A stretch of DNA of 64,000 nt, taken from contig NZ_MDJS01000006.1 in the NCBI RefSeq assembly GCF_001705515.1, positions 45,435-109,434 of the forward strand. The letters are read 5' to 3'. The notes below the pieces were generated by a model that worked only from the letters and a program-made list of their open reading frames with translations, searched no databases and was not told the DNA's origin. This DNA is from Mucilaginibacter sp. PPCGB 2223 (GTDB taxonomy: Bacteria > Bacteroidota > Bacteroidia > Sphingobacteriales > Sphingobacteriaceae). A program made the position numbers and the translations under genes. Positions 16,509 through 24,994 of the stretch are shown one piece after another. Position 1 is the stretch's first letter. Each line of letters starts with the position of its first letter.

Positions 16509-16829
16509 TTACGCAAGGGGCGGAGAGCGTCCCGCGGACAAGATAAGCGCAATACCGATGTAGTCGTGTTCACATTTGTATTGGGTATCGCTGACGGTGT
16601 AATCGGGTATCAACGGCAAATCGGTAAACAATGCCATTGGCGTATGGTGCATCATATCGCACACATAACATTTTTCGGCTACGGTTTGCTGTGGGAACTG
16701 CTTTGCTACATGATAAACCCGCTGGGTATAACCGGGTACGTGCTGGTGCACTATAGCGGTTATCTGGCCTGTAACAAAACAGATCAGCACAATCCATGCA
16801 AAGGTGATATGGCGCTTATAACTCTTCAA
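16509..16829 (-). CDS. Small membrane-anchored Cys/His-rich protein
   Basis: 106-residue protein with one N-terminal hydrophobic segment (about 9-28) and an extracytoplasmic part rich in possible metal ligands: HQHVPG, EKCYVCDMMHHTPM and KCEHD, giving three Cys, five His and several Met. CxxCxMMHHxPM looks like a metal site. It lies 157 bases upstream of the TonB receptor on the same strand, behind a promoter with paired palindromes. I do not recognise a named family. It may hand over or sense the receptor's metal; this rests on composition and position. Confidence 0.65.
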   Translation of the reverse strand: MKSYKRHITFAWIVLICFVTGQITAIVHQHVPGYTQRVYHVAKQFPQQTVAEKCYVCDMMHHTPMALFTDLPLIPDYTVSDTQYKCEHDYIGIALILSAGRSPPLA

Positions 16830-16859
16830 TTAACTAAATGATGCCAGTGTTAACTCATT

Positions 16860-16908
16860 CAATTGATATCAAAATACATGTTCTGATATCAAATTGTTAA
16901 CAAATATA
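16860..16908 (-). promoter_or_regulatory. Promoter with paired TGATATCA operator-like sites
   Basis: On the minus strand TATATTTG (complement of 16901-16908) is an exact TAnnTTTG -7 element for the 106-residue protein; no good -33 element is present. TGATATCAAA occurs at 16864-16873 and 16884-16893, exactly 20 bases apart, each core being self-complementary. Together they form a larger inverted repeat, CAATTGATATCA then TGATATCAAATTG. Both copies lie at or just after the predicted start of transcription (near 16894), a position suited to a dimeric repressor such as a Fur/Zur-type protein. The regulator is not known. Confidence 0.55.
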
Positions 16909-17149
16909 ACTCATAGTTTTAAACTTTGTTTTTTTAAGATTATACAACAGGTAACATTTTTGTGAATATGTGAATAGGTTGACACGGCGATGACAGTTAT
17001 TATTTGTGCCAACATAGGGCAGGCAAAAAACACAAATGAACGAATGACCGGTGAACCAATGACCGGCCAACACAGGCTTCTTCGGTATTTTCGATCAGTT
17101 ATTGATTTTTTACCGATGCAAATCAAAACAATCATTTATCAATTCAATC

Positions 17150-17169
17150 CCTGCCTGCCGGCAGGCAGG
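17150..17169. repeat. 20-base perfect palindrome
   Basis: The two ten-base halves CCTGCCTGCC and GGCAGGCAGG form a perfect self-complementary sequence without a loop. It lies 146 bases beyond the 3' end of the large kinase gene and could be a cruciform or a family of short GC-rich intergenic repeats. There is no T-tract. Confidence 0.7.
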
Positions 17170-17184
17170 CTTCAATCATTGACA

Positions 17185-17207
17185 GCAGGGGGGAAATTGT
17201 AAGAAAT
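17185..17207 (-). repeat. Copy of a 23-base dispersed repeat
   Basis: Read on the minus strand this is AATTTCTTACAATTT followed by CCCCCCTG. The same sequence with one mismatch occurs on the plus strand at 54696-54718. Twenty-two of 23 bases match, well above chance, so it is probably a family of intergenic elements. Confidence 0.6.
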
Positions 17208-17314
17208 TTTTCGGGGTTTCCGCAGCTTTTAACCTTGCGTTTTTAAGCATGCAGCCCGGTATACAATATACTCATTTTTTGCAGGAATTTCAAATATTTG
17301 CAGCCCGGTTCATG

Positions 17315-20300
17315 CTACGTCGCAGCCTGAAAACTGATATAAAAAGTGGTGCCCTTACCCAGTTCGGTATCAAACGATATGGTGCCGCCTGCATATTCGA
17401 TGGCGTTTTTTACAAGCGCCAACCCAAGGCCGGTACCCGAGCTTTTGGTAGTAAAGTTCGGGGCGAATATCCGTTCGCGCAAAGCTTCGGGTATGCCGCT
17501 GCCATTGTCGGTAATCCGGATGTGTATTTCGTTGCCGGCTATGTTATAATCAATCCTGACCACGCCGCGCCTTTCGGCCGGAACGGCTTCAATGGCGTTT
17601 TTAAGCAGGTTGTTAAAGCAGCGCAATATCTGGTCTTTATCTGCCATGATATAAAAATCGCTGTTTGCGGGTTCGTAAACGATATCTAAATTATCGGTTT
17701 GTTTAAAAATGTTGGTCGCCTGGGTTATGATGTCAAAAATATTAAAACGCTCTACCCTGGTTTCGGGCATTTTGGCAAAGTTGGAGAATTCGCTCGCGAT
17801 GCGCGACAGGCTGTCGATCTGCTCCACAAACGATTTACTGAAGCGCTCAAACTTCAGGTCGAATTTGGGGTCTTTATCCCGCCAGGCTTTTTCGAGCAAT
17901 TGTAAACCTAATTTTAACGGGGTTAGCGGGTTCTTGATTTCGTGCGCTACCTGCTTGGCCATTTCGCGCCAGGCGTTTTCTCTTTCTGATTGGGCCAGCT
18001 TTTGGGCGCTGTTCTCCAGCGCAGCTATCATTTTATTATATTCTTTGATCAGCGACCCGATCTCATCATTATGCTGCCATTGTATCGGCTCGTTTTTGCG
18101 GCCGTAAATGGTGTTGCTTAAGCTTTGCTGGATAAGCGTTAACGGCGTAGTGATCTGCCGGGCCACAACTATCGCAAACAGGCCTATGGCAATAAATACC
18201 AGCGCATACACATTGATCATGGTATTTAAAAAGGCGCCCACGCGCTCGCGGTACTCGGCTTCATTGGCAAAATAAGGCAGCTGTAAAAAACCGATGATAT
18301 CGTGTTTGGCGGTCCTAAGGGGCGCGTAAGCCGCCTTATAATCCAGGGTGCCTATAACCTCGGGGTTTATAAAGCCCGATTTTTGTAACCGGCTCGAATA
18401 AATAAATGCTTTGGCATTCATTCGGGGTTCGATCAAACCGGCTTCGTACAGCTTGGGTTGGGTGGTCAGCAGTTCCCTGCCTTCCTTATCATACAGGGTA
18501 AGGTCGGCCGAGTAAGTGTTGGCAAAAGTGTTGAACTCCAGTTGAGCCGATTCGGTACCGGCCTCCGAGATGTTTTTGGCGAGGCTTAATTTTTCGAATG
18601 CGATGGAAATGCGTGCCATCTTATCGTGAATGATCTCGTCCTGCTGGCTGATATACTGGTTACGGACTGACAAAAAGGTAATAACTCCAATGATAAACAG
18701 TGTGATCACTACCGCAAAAACCATCGAAACCTGGATACGCGTTTTGTACAGCACCTTGTCAAAGTTTTCCCAGAACATCCATTTAACCGATTTTATCTTG
18801 ATCAGGGTCCGGTAGTTTTTCCATAAATAGATAAGCCCCAATAAGATCAGCGTGAATGCAAGGAACACCAGGAAGAAAAAGGTGAGCGATGTGATGCCGC
18901 TGTAAAACATATCGTCTTCTTTCGTGATCACAATAATATCCCGCTCCGATGGCTGGTAGATCAGGTGCGAATAGTGCGTCTTATCAGCGCCGGAGCCGCC
19001 ATCACCAACAGTGCTTTTGTACACATATTGTTTAAGCTTGCCCGAAAAATCGAAGTTGGCGAGGCTGTAAATATACTTGCCGCTTTGATTAAGCAACTTG
19101 CCATCGCTGTAAAAGGCGTACGAGTATCCTTTAAAATCATCGGGCTGGTTTAGCGGGCTCTCGGTAAGCAGTTCGGGAAACGGTTCTGTACTTCTGAAAG
19201 GCTTCGATTCGAGCCCGATGACCAGTGTGCCCAGTGTCGACGAGTCGGTCTGTATCGGGATCATGGCGAAGTAGTTCTGAAACCCGAAAGTATTATTGGG
19301 CTGATAAAAATACCGGGTATGGGCAACTTTGATGGCACTTACCTGTACCAGCTGCTTAAAATCGTTCAGGTCGAACAGTTCGCTGCCCGATATCCACCTG
19401 TCCTGGTTGTCGTACTCGTAGGTTTTAACATCATATTTTGAAAGATAGCCATCAAAGTATAATTTTTGAAACCTGTTGTGCAGGTAGCCCTGGTTGTGCG
19501 AATGATCTTTAAAGTACTTAAAAACCACACTGTCGGTCAGTATCTGATCTTCTATCTGGGTAAAGAGGTATTCGGCGGCCGGATCGCTGGCCGATTCGAG
19601 CTTTTGTGCCAGTATTTTACGGGTTTCTTTTTCTTTGGCCGATTGAAATACATAAAGTTTAACCGACGAAACCGATGAGCAGATAATGATGATGCCGATA
19701 TAGGTTAAGGCGCTGAACTTTCCCGAATCGTAAAAAACTGCGTAACCCCGGATAATAACCAGCAGCGACCATAGCAGGTAAAAATCCGAATAGTCTTTCC
19801 GGATGATCTGGTATGCTGTAACGGTAAAGATGAGCGACAGGAAAATGATCAGTTTGTGCACATGGGGCACATTCAGCTTCAGGTTCAGATATAAAACCGT
19901 CTCGCTAAAAAGGACAAAGATCAGAAACCCAAAGCATAAGGTGATGACCCCGACGATACTGAACGAGGTGAGATTGAGCACATTATTAACATCGAAATTG
20001 ATATTCGAGTTAAATATCAGGGTTTTAAATAAGACAAGCAGCGCCGTGGAAATGCCTATTAAAAACAACACGCACCCGACGCATATGGCGTAACTGCGGA
20101 CCTTGTCCTGCACCGGCCGGATAAGCCTCGTGCGGTTAAGGTAAACAAATACCGAAAACCAGGTGAGCAGCAAAACGTTGATGACAAAATCGCCGAGCGA
20201 AGGGAACCCTGTATTTGAACCGTAATAAGACGGGTCGAATAAAGGTAAGTCGCTATAGATATCGGGCCACTTGTAATACAGGTTAATAAACCGCAATGCG

Positions 20301-21049
20301 ATGATAAAAACCCCGATAATACCGAATGAGCTGAATATGTATCCCCTTTTTGCTACGCGGTGCGCCAGGTTATGCGTAAGGGCGCAAAGCAGCAGCAGGC
20401 CGGATAACCAGAGCAGTATCTGGATACGGGAAAAAAAAGGATTCGGGTTGTTGGCGATCAGTTTTACCGAAAACAGGTAGCGATGATCATAACTATAAAT
20501 ATCGTAACCCTTTTTATCACTATCATCGGTAAGGGCAATATTATCGTCCTGCAGCAGGTCGGTCGAAAAGGTATTCCGCAGGTAGGTGTTCTGGTAATTA
20601 TATTTGTTTTTAACCGGGATAAAAAAGATAGCCGAAAAATCGCCAGCCGTTTTTTTAATCGCTTCGTAATAACCATTCGGCTGCCTGATGAACGAATGCC
20701 CCTCGCTGACCAGTGATGCATCATCGGGCAGTACCCGTATGCCGCTCCAATAGCTTAGCTGGTTATGGTTATAGGTAGCGGCATATATCTTTTCGCTCTT
20801 GGCGACATCAACTAACTGCAAGGCGAAAGTCTCATCGTTATTGACGTTTTTTAAACGGTTAAAATTATCCGGATCGTTCAGGTAGCCGGCTACAAATTCT
20901 TCTTTCTGGTGTAAGTGCGTCTCGAGCGTTTTGGCGCTACTCGCGAGGTTATTGCCCGGGCTGTAGGTTTTGCGTGCTATAATCGCTGTTAAGAACAGGC
21001 TTAAGCAAATAAGCGCTAATAACCAGCGTATTTTAGCAGCAGAGTTCAA
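17315..21049 (-). CDS. Very large multi-TM sensor histidine kinase, NtrY-like core
   Basis: 1244-residue membrane kinase. One TM segment lies at about 8-26, an extracytoplasmic domain at 30-205, then about eight TM segments at 208-465, a second extracytoplasmic region at 475-715, a TM at about 725-750, another at about 780-800, a third external domain at 805-945, and a TM before HAMP (about 970-1020). The catalytic core has AHEIKNPLTPLK with phospho-accepting His1036, a box typical of NtrY-type kinases, then FNNLLKNAIEA, DNGSGIP, and TGLGLALVK. The family normally pairs with an NtrC-type regulator, but none is adjacent. The multi-TM, multi-sensor N-terminus is unusual. Signal unknown. Confidence 0.9.
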   Translation of the reverse strand: MNSAAKIRWLLALICLSLFLTAIIARKTYSPGNNLASSAKTLETHLHQKEEFVAGYLNDPDNFNRLKNVNNDETFALQLVDVAKSEKIYAATYNHNQLSYWSGIRVLPDDASLVSEGHSFIRQPNGYYEAIKKTAGDFSAIFFIPVKNKYNYQNTYLRNTFSTDLLQDDNIALTDDSDKKGYDIYSYDHRYLFSVKLIANNPNPFFSRIQILLWLSGLLLLCALTHNLAHRVAKRGYIFSSFGIIGVFIIALRFINLYYKWPDIYSDLPLFDPSYYGSNTGFPSLGDFVINVLLLTWFSVFVYLNRTRLIRPVQDKVRSYAICVGCVLFLIGISTALLVLFKTLIFNSNINFDVNNVLNLTSFSIVGVITLCFGFLIFVLFSETVLYLNLKLNVPHVHKLIIFLSLIFTVTAYQIIRKDYSDFYLLWSLLVIIRGYAVFYDSGKFSALTYIGIIIICSSVSSVKLYVFQSAKEKETRKILAQKLESASDPAAEYLFTQIEDQILTDSVVFKYFKDHSHNQGYLHNRFQKLYFDGYLSKYDVKTYEYDNQDRWISGSELFDLNDFKQLVQVSAIKVAHTRYFYQPNNTFGFQNYFAMIPIQTDSSTLGTLVIGLESKPFRSTEPFPELLTESPLNQPDDFKGYSYAFYSDGKLLNQSGKYIYSLANFDFSGKLKQYVYKSTVGDGGSGADKTHYSHLIYQPSERDIIVITKEDDMFYSGITSLTFFFLVFLAFTLILLGLIYLWKNYRTLIKIKSVKWMFWENFDKVLYKTRIQVSMVFAVVITLFIIGVITFLSVRNQYISQQDEIIHDKMARISIAFEKLSLAKNISEAGTESAQLEFNTFANTYSADLTLYDKEGRELLTTQPKLYEAGLIEPRMNAKAFIYSSRLQKSGFINPEVIGTLDYKAAYAPLRTAKHDIIGFLQLPYFANEAEYRERVGAFLNTMINVYALVFIAIGLFAIVVARQITTPLTLIQQSLSNTIYGRKNEPIQWQHNDEIGSLIKEYNKMIAALENSAQKLAQSERENAWREMAKQVAHEIKNPLTPLKLGLQLLEKAWRDKDPKFDLKFERFSKSFVEQIDSLSRIASEFSNFAKMPETRVERFNIFDIITQATNIFKQTDNLDIVYEPANSDFYIMADKDQILRCFNNLLKNAIEAVPAERRGVVRIDYNIAGNEIHIRITDNGSGIPEALRERIFAPNFTTKSSGTGLGLALVKNAIEYAGGTISFDTELGKGTTFYISFQAAT

Positions 21050-21122
21050 TTGTTTTTTTACAAGATAGGCCGAATATAAACAGTACGCGATAAATTAACT
21101 AAAAGTTACCGCACCCTATAAA

Positions 21123-22004
21123 CTACAAAGAGGCGCTTTCTGTTTGCACGGCACGGTCAACTTTTTTAACCAGGCCCTGCAAAACATTACCCGGGCCAAC
21201 CTCAATAAACTGGGTGGCGCCATCCTGCCGCATGCGTTGCATGGTTTGGGTCCATTTTACGGGACCCGTCAGCTGTGCTATCAGGTTGGCTTTGATGCTA
21301 TCGGCATCGGTATAAGGTTTGGCATCAACGTTTTGGTAAACCGGGCAAACCGGGCTCTTAATTTCGGTAGCCAGGATAGCGGTTTCCAGTTCTTTTTTGG
21401 CCAGCTCCATCAATGGCGAGTGGAAAGCACCGCCTACATTTAATTTAAGCGCACGTTTTGCACCGGCGGCAAGCAGCAGTTCGCAGGCATGGTCGACCCC
21501 GGCAATCGTGCCCGAAATAACCAGCTGGCCAGGGCAATTGTAGTTTGCGGGAACAACCACGTCGCTCACGCGTTCGCAAATGTCTTCAACCGTAAAATCG
21601 TCCAGACCTAAAATGGCTGCCATAGTTGATGGCTGCACCTCGCAGGCTTTTTGCATAGCGTTGGCACGTGCCGCAACCAAACGGACGCCATCCCCGAAAG
21701 ATAATGCCCCGGCCGATACCAGCGCCGAAAACTCGCCCAGCGAGTGGCCGGCTACCATTTCGGGCTGAAACCTGTCGCCCAAAGTTTTGGCTAAGATTAC
21801 CGAGTGTAAAAATATGGCGGGCTGGGTAACGTTGGTTTGTTTAAGGTCCTCATCGGTACCGTTAAACATCACGTCGGTTATCCTGAAGCCCAGTATCTGG
21901 TTGGCTTGTTCAAAAAGTTCGCGTGCGTATGCAGATGCTTCGTAAATATCTTTACCCATGCCCACAAACTGGGCGCCTTGTCCTGGAAAAATGTATGCTT
22001 TCAT
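21123..22004 (-). CDS. fabD: Malonyl-CoA:ACP transacylase
   Basis: 293-residue cytosolic enzyme that moves malonyl from CoA to acyl carrier protein for fatty acid synthesis. The N-terminus IFPGQGAQFVGMGKD is the family signature; the nucleophile is Ser88 in GHSLGEFSALVSAGAL; the catalytic His is in GGAFHSPLM near 195; QFIEVGPGNVLQGLVKK is the usual C-terminal motif. Length is normal. It is not in a fab cluster here. Upstream (22005-22122) lies a composite GC-rich repeat unit. Confidence 0.96.
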   Translation of the reverse strand: MKAYIFPGQGAQFVGMGKDIYEASAYARELFEQANQILGFRITDVMFNGTDEDLKQTNVTQPAIFLHSVILAKTLGDRFQPEMVAGHSLGEFSALVSAGALSFGDGVRLVAARANAMQKACEVQPSTMAAILGLDDFTVEDICERVSDVVVPANYNCPGQLVISGTIAGVDHACELLLAAGAKRALKLNVGGAFHSPLMELAKKELETAILATEIKSPVCPVYQNVDAKPYTDADSIKANLIAQLTGPVKWTQTMQRMRQDGATQFIEVGPGNVLQGLVKKVDRAVQTESASL

Positions 22005-22013
22005 GTGTTAGTT

Positions 22014-22117
22014 AGCCCCCTAACCCCCTAAAGGGGGAACAAAAGAGCATAATTGGTTTAATATTTTGTTAGTTAATCATTGTTGATTTTCATATTACCC
22101 CCTTTAAGGGGTAGTGG
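22014..22117. repeat. Composite GC-rich inverted repeat unit
   Basis: AGCCCCCTAACCCCCTAAAG then GGGGAAC at 22014-22040 and an inverted relative (TACCCCCTTTAAGGGGTAG) at 22096-22114, separated by about 55 AT-rich bases. Each half is itself a hairpin (CCCCC-TAAA-GGGGG). The same layout occurs at 33.4 and 37.1 kb. Such units could fold into double hairpins that affect mRNA ends. Confidence 0.65.
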
Positions 22118-22122
22118 GCCTT

Positions 22123-22776
22123 TTAGCTCAACTTAGACGATATCAAATGTAAAAATTCGGCGCGGGTTTTATCCTTCAAAAATTCGCCCGTAAATGCCGA
22201 TGTGGTGGTTACCGAGTTTTGCTTTTGTACACCGCGCATGCTCATGCATAAATGCCTGCACTCCATAACAACGGCAACGCCCAGTGGTTTCAGCGTTCCC
22301 TGTATGCAATCGCGTATCTCGTTGGTTAAACGTTCCTGTACCTGCAGGCGGCGGGCAAAGGCATCAACCACGCGCGGTATCTTGCTCAACCCAACTACGT
22401 GCCCGTTAGGGATGTAGGCAATATGGGCCTTGCCAAAAAACGGCAGCATGTGGTGCTCACACATCGAGTATATTTCAATATCCTTCACTACAACCATCTG
22501 GCTGTAGTCTTCGGTAAACATGGCCGAGTTGAGTATCTCGGTCGGGTTCAAATCGTAGCCGTGCGTTAAATACAGCAGGGCCTTGGCTACGCGCTCGGGG
22601 GTTTTTAATAAACCTTCGCGTTGCGGGTCCTCGCCCACATGTTTTAATATCTCCTGGTAATGGCTCGATATGCTGCTGATCAGATCGGGGTTATAACGGT
22701 CTATCTTTACATAGCCGTCAAGTTCTTCGCCGGCTAAATGATGGTGGTCGTGATTGCTCATATTATTCTTCGCCAA
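22123..22776 (-). CDS. folE: GTP cyclohydrolase I
   Basis: 217-residue enzyme that converts GTP to 7,8-dihydroneopterin triphosphate, the shared first step of tetrahydrofolate and of queuosine (preQ0) synthesis. Zinc and active-site motifs are CEHHMLPFFGKAHIAYIP and MECRHLCMSMRGVQK; SKIPRVVDAFARRLQVQE is the conserved helix. The N-terminal 15 residues are His-rich (HDHHHLAG). Its start overlaps the end of queD by 14 bases, so the two are translated together, pointing to a role in 7-deazapurine synthesis as well as folate. Length is normal. Confidence 0.96.
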   Translation of the reverse strand: MAKNNMSNHDHHHLAGEELDGYVKIDRYNPDLISSISSHYQEILKHVGEDPQREGLLKTPERVAKALLYLTHGYDLNPTEILNSAMFTEDYSQMVVVKDIEIYSMCEHHMLPFFGKAHIAYIPNGHVVGLSKIPRVVDAFARRLQVQERLTNEIRDCIQGTLKPLGVAVVMECRHLCMSMRGVQKQNSVTTTSAFTGEFLKDKTRAEFLHLISSKLS

Positions 22777-23185
22777 AATACTCGGCGCTGTTATTTTCGG
22801 TTTCGTATAGTTTTACCGAGTGTAAAAACACGCCCTCGTGTGCCTCTATCGGTGCTTTTAACTGGTTAAATATTTCGATGCAAAGCAACTCTGTCGAAGC
22901 CATTTTGCCTTTCATAAACTCCACATCGAGGTTAATGTTCTTGTGGTCGAGTTTCTCGATAACGTGCTCGTTAATGATCACCTTCAGATCTTTCAGGTCG
23001 ATCAGGTAACCTGTGGCGTGCGTAACATGCCCTTTAACGGTAACAAACAAATTGTAATTATGCCCGTGCCAGTTAGGGTTGGCGCATTTGCCAAATACTT
23101 CGAGGTTTTTTTCGAGGCTCCATTCGTCGCGGTACATTTTGTGGGCCGCGTTAAAATGCTCTTTTCGTGTAATGTAGATCATCAT
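22763..23185 (-). CDS. queD: 6-carboxy-5,6,7,8-tetrahydropterin synthase / PTPS family
   Basis: 140-residue enzyme of the 6-pyruvoyl-tetrahydropterin synthase family. Zinc ligands are the His of HFNAAH and of HGHNY; the catalytic Cys sits in GKCANPNWHGHNY; the CxxxxxHGH spacing and fusion-free length fit QueD, which makes 6-carboxytetrahydropterin from dihydroneopterin triphosphate. It precedes folE with a 14-base overlap. A second Met three bases downstream (23182) could also be the start. It might instead make a pterin cofactor, but without later enzymes of that route nearby QueD is the better call. Confidence 0.9.
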   Translation of the reverse strand: MMIYITRKEHFNAAHKMYRDEWSLEKNLEVFGKCANPNWHGHNYNLFVTVKGHVTHATGYLIDLKDLKVIINEHVIEKLDHKNINLDVEFMKGKMASTELLCIEIFNQLKAPIEAHEGVFLHSVKLYETENNSAEYFGEE

Positions 23186-23285
23186 AACAATTGTGCTGCA
23201 AACTTACGTAAAATATTTACCTATAAATTCGTGCCCGGTATCATTACCCTGTAAAAAACCGGATGATAGTTTTACCTTAGCTTTA

Positions 23286-23909
23286 ATGCCCATGCAAATA
23301 TTAATAGTTGCCGCTACTGCGGATGAGATAAGCCCATTGGCCAGCCATTGTGGTGATAACCAGCCATTTGCCGTTTTGATTACCGGCGTGGGTATGGTTG
23401 CCACGGCTTTTGCTTTGGGCCGGCATTTGGCTGTAAACAATTACGATCTGGTGGTCAACCTGGGTATTGCCGGTAGTTTCGACCGGAGCATCGGGCTTGG
23501 CGAGGTTGTCGAGATTGCCGAAGACCGCATTGCCGAACTTGGCGCGCAGGACGATGAGGCGTTTTTATCAATCGAAGCTTTAGGTTTCGGCGAAAGCGAT
23601 TTTTATCCTGAAAGGATGATCACCCAACTGAGAAAGGTAAGAGCTATCACTGTGAATACCGTTCACGGGAACGAGGCGAGTATCGCAAAGATCAGTAACC
23701 GGTTGCAGCCGCAATTAGAGAGCATGGAAGGCGCTGCATTTTTTTATGCCTGCAAACAGGCGGGTGTTGCCGGAGTACAGATCAGGGCTGTGTCAAATTA
23801 CGTCGAAAAGCGCAACCGCAATGCCTGGAAGATAGGCCTTGCCATTAAAAATTTGAATAGTTTTGCCGTTGATCTGCTACAGCAGTTACTGGCAGACGAT
23901 GATAAATAA
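23286..23909 (+). CDS. mqnB: Futalosine hydrolase
   Basis: 207-residue nucleosidase of the PNP/MTAN-like fold. It removes the purine from futalosine in the futalosine route to menaquinone. Seen: ILIVAATADEISPL start, LITGVGMVATAFALG, DLVVNLGIAGSFDRSIGLGEVVEI, and ESMEGAAFFYACKQAGV with the catalytic acid region near the C-terminus. The open frame runs 31 codons upstream of this start without family sequence, so ATG 23286 or 23292 is preferred. Its end overlaps mqnD by 11 bases if mqnD begins at 23899. Adjacent mqnD confirms the pathway. Confidence 0.93.
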   Translation: MPMQILIVAATADEISPLASHCGDNQPFAVLITGVGMVATAFALGRHLAVNNYDLVVNLGIAGSFDRSIGLGEVVEIAEDRIAELGAQDDEAFLSIEALGFGESDFYPERMITQLRKVRAITVNTVHGNEASIAKISNRLQPQLESMEGAAFFYACKQAGVAGVQIRAVSNYVEKRNRNAWKIGLAIKNLNSFAVDLLQQLLADDDK

Positions 23910-24762
23910 CACCGCCATGCAACTCACCCTCGGTTTTTCGCCCTGCCCTAACGATACTTTTATTTTCGACGCGCTTATCCACCATAAGATCGACACCGAA
24001 GGATTAGAGTTCGAGGTGTTTTTTGACGACGTGGAAACCCTCAACCAAAAAGCGTTTAAAGGTATGTTGGATGTGACCAAGCTCAGCTATCATGCCCTTG
24101 CCTATGTCACCGATCAGTATGCGTTACTGGATTCGGGCAGCGCTTTGGGCTTTGGTGTGGGGCCAATGCTGATCTCGAAAGAGCAAATCGCAGCCGCAGA
24201 TTTAGAGAGAGAGCCTTTAGGTTATAAGATAGGTATCCCGGGGAAATATACCACCGCCAACTTTTTATTGGGATTGGCTTTTCCGGAGGCAAAGAACAAA
24301 CAGGAACTGGTTTTCTCTGAGATCGAAGATGCTTTGTTAAATGAGCAGATCGATATCGGCCTCATCATCCACGAGAACCGCTTTACCTACCAGGATAAAG
24401 GCCTGCATAAGATCATCGATCTGGGCGATTACTGGGAAAAGCAAACCGGCTGCGCTATACCTTTAGGCGGTATCGTAGTTAAACGCTCGCTGCCGTCGGA
24501 TGTGCAGCTAAAACTAAACCGCGTACTGCGTAAATCCGTCGAGTTTGCTTTTGCCAATCCAAAGTCGGGATTGGATTTTATCCGTCAGCACTCGCAGGAA
24601 ATGAGCGAGGAAGTGATGTACAAGCATATCGGCCTTTACGTTAACCAATACTCGGCCGACTTGGGTACCGAGGGCCGCAAAGCCATCAGGCTGATGTTTG
24701 ATAAAGCGCTGGAGAATAAAGTTATCCCGCCAATCACACAAAAAATATTCCTGACAGAATAG
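23899..24762 (+). CDS. mqnD: 1,4-dihydroxy-6-naphthoate synthase
   Basis: 287-residue enzyme with the periplasmic-binding-protein-like fold that converts cyclic dehypoxanthinyl futalosine to 1,4-dihydroxy-6-naphthoate for menaquinone. Signature stretches: GFSPCPNDTFIFDALIHHKI, DVTKLSYHALAYV, GSALGFGVGPML, IPGKYTTANFLL, IDIGLIIHENRFTY, and the C-terminal HIGLYVNQYSADLG. A second in-frame ATG at 23917 avoids overlap with mqnB and is equally good. The other mqn genes lie elsewhere. Confidence 0.94.
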   Translation: MINNTAMQLTLGFSPCPNDTFIFDALIHHKIDTEGLEFEVFFDDVETLNQKAFKGMLDVTKLSYHALAYVTDQYALLDSGSALGFGVGPMLISKEQIAAADLEREPLGYKIGIPGKYTTANFLLGLAFPEAKNKQELVFSEIEDALLNEQIDIGLIIHENRFTYQDKGLHKIIDLGDYWEKQTGCAIPLGGIVVKRSLPSDVQLKLNRVLRKSVEFAFANPKSGLDFIRQHSQEMSEEVMYKHIGLYVNQYSADLGTEGRKAIRLMFDKALENKVIPPITQKIFLTE

Positions 24763-24782
24763 CGAATCCACAAAATAAAAAA

Positions 24783-24805
24783 GGTTGCAGTAACCAGCTG
24801 CAACC
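24783..24805. terminator. Hairpin after mqnD
   Basis: GGTTGCAG (24783-24790) pairs with CTGCAACC (24798-24805) around seven bases. It follows the mqnD stop by 20 bases. An A-tract precedes it on the plus strand and there is no T-tract after it, so as a plus-strand intrinsic terminator it is weak. Confidence 0.4.
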
Positions 24806-24994
24806 AAACCAAATTAAACTAAATAATGTATTTCACCTTTTACGTGTGGATCGCATTTAAAGTTTCAGTGTGAAGCTAAAAATGCGTACGTATGGTTGTT
24901 TGACCCTGCCTTTGAGCCATGGTTTAATTCAATGAATAAATATTTCTGAATTTCGGTTACAATGGTTATTTTTCCGGGGAATAATAACCCCGAA

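Larger units (their letters stand above)
16909..17314. other. Intergenic region with repeats, no gene
   Basis: About 400 bases between the promoter of the Cys/His-rich protein and the end of the large kinase. It contains a run of related ACCGGT/ATGAACGAATGACCGG-like short repeats around 17038-17070, a 20-base palindrome (17150-17169) and a dispersed repeat shared with 54.7 kb. No convincing coding frame. Confidence 0.6.
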
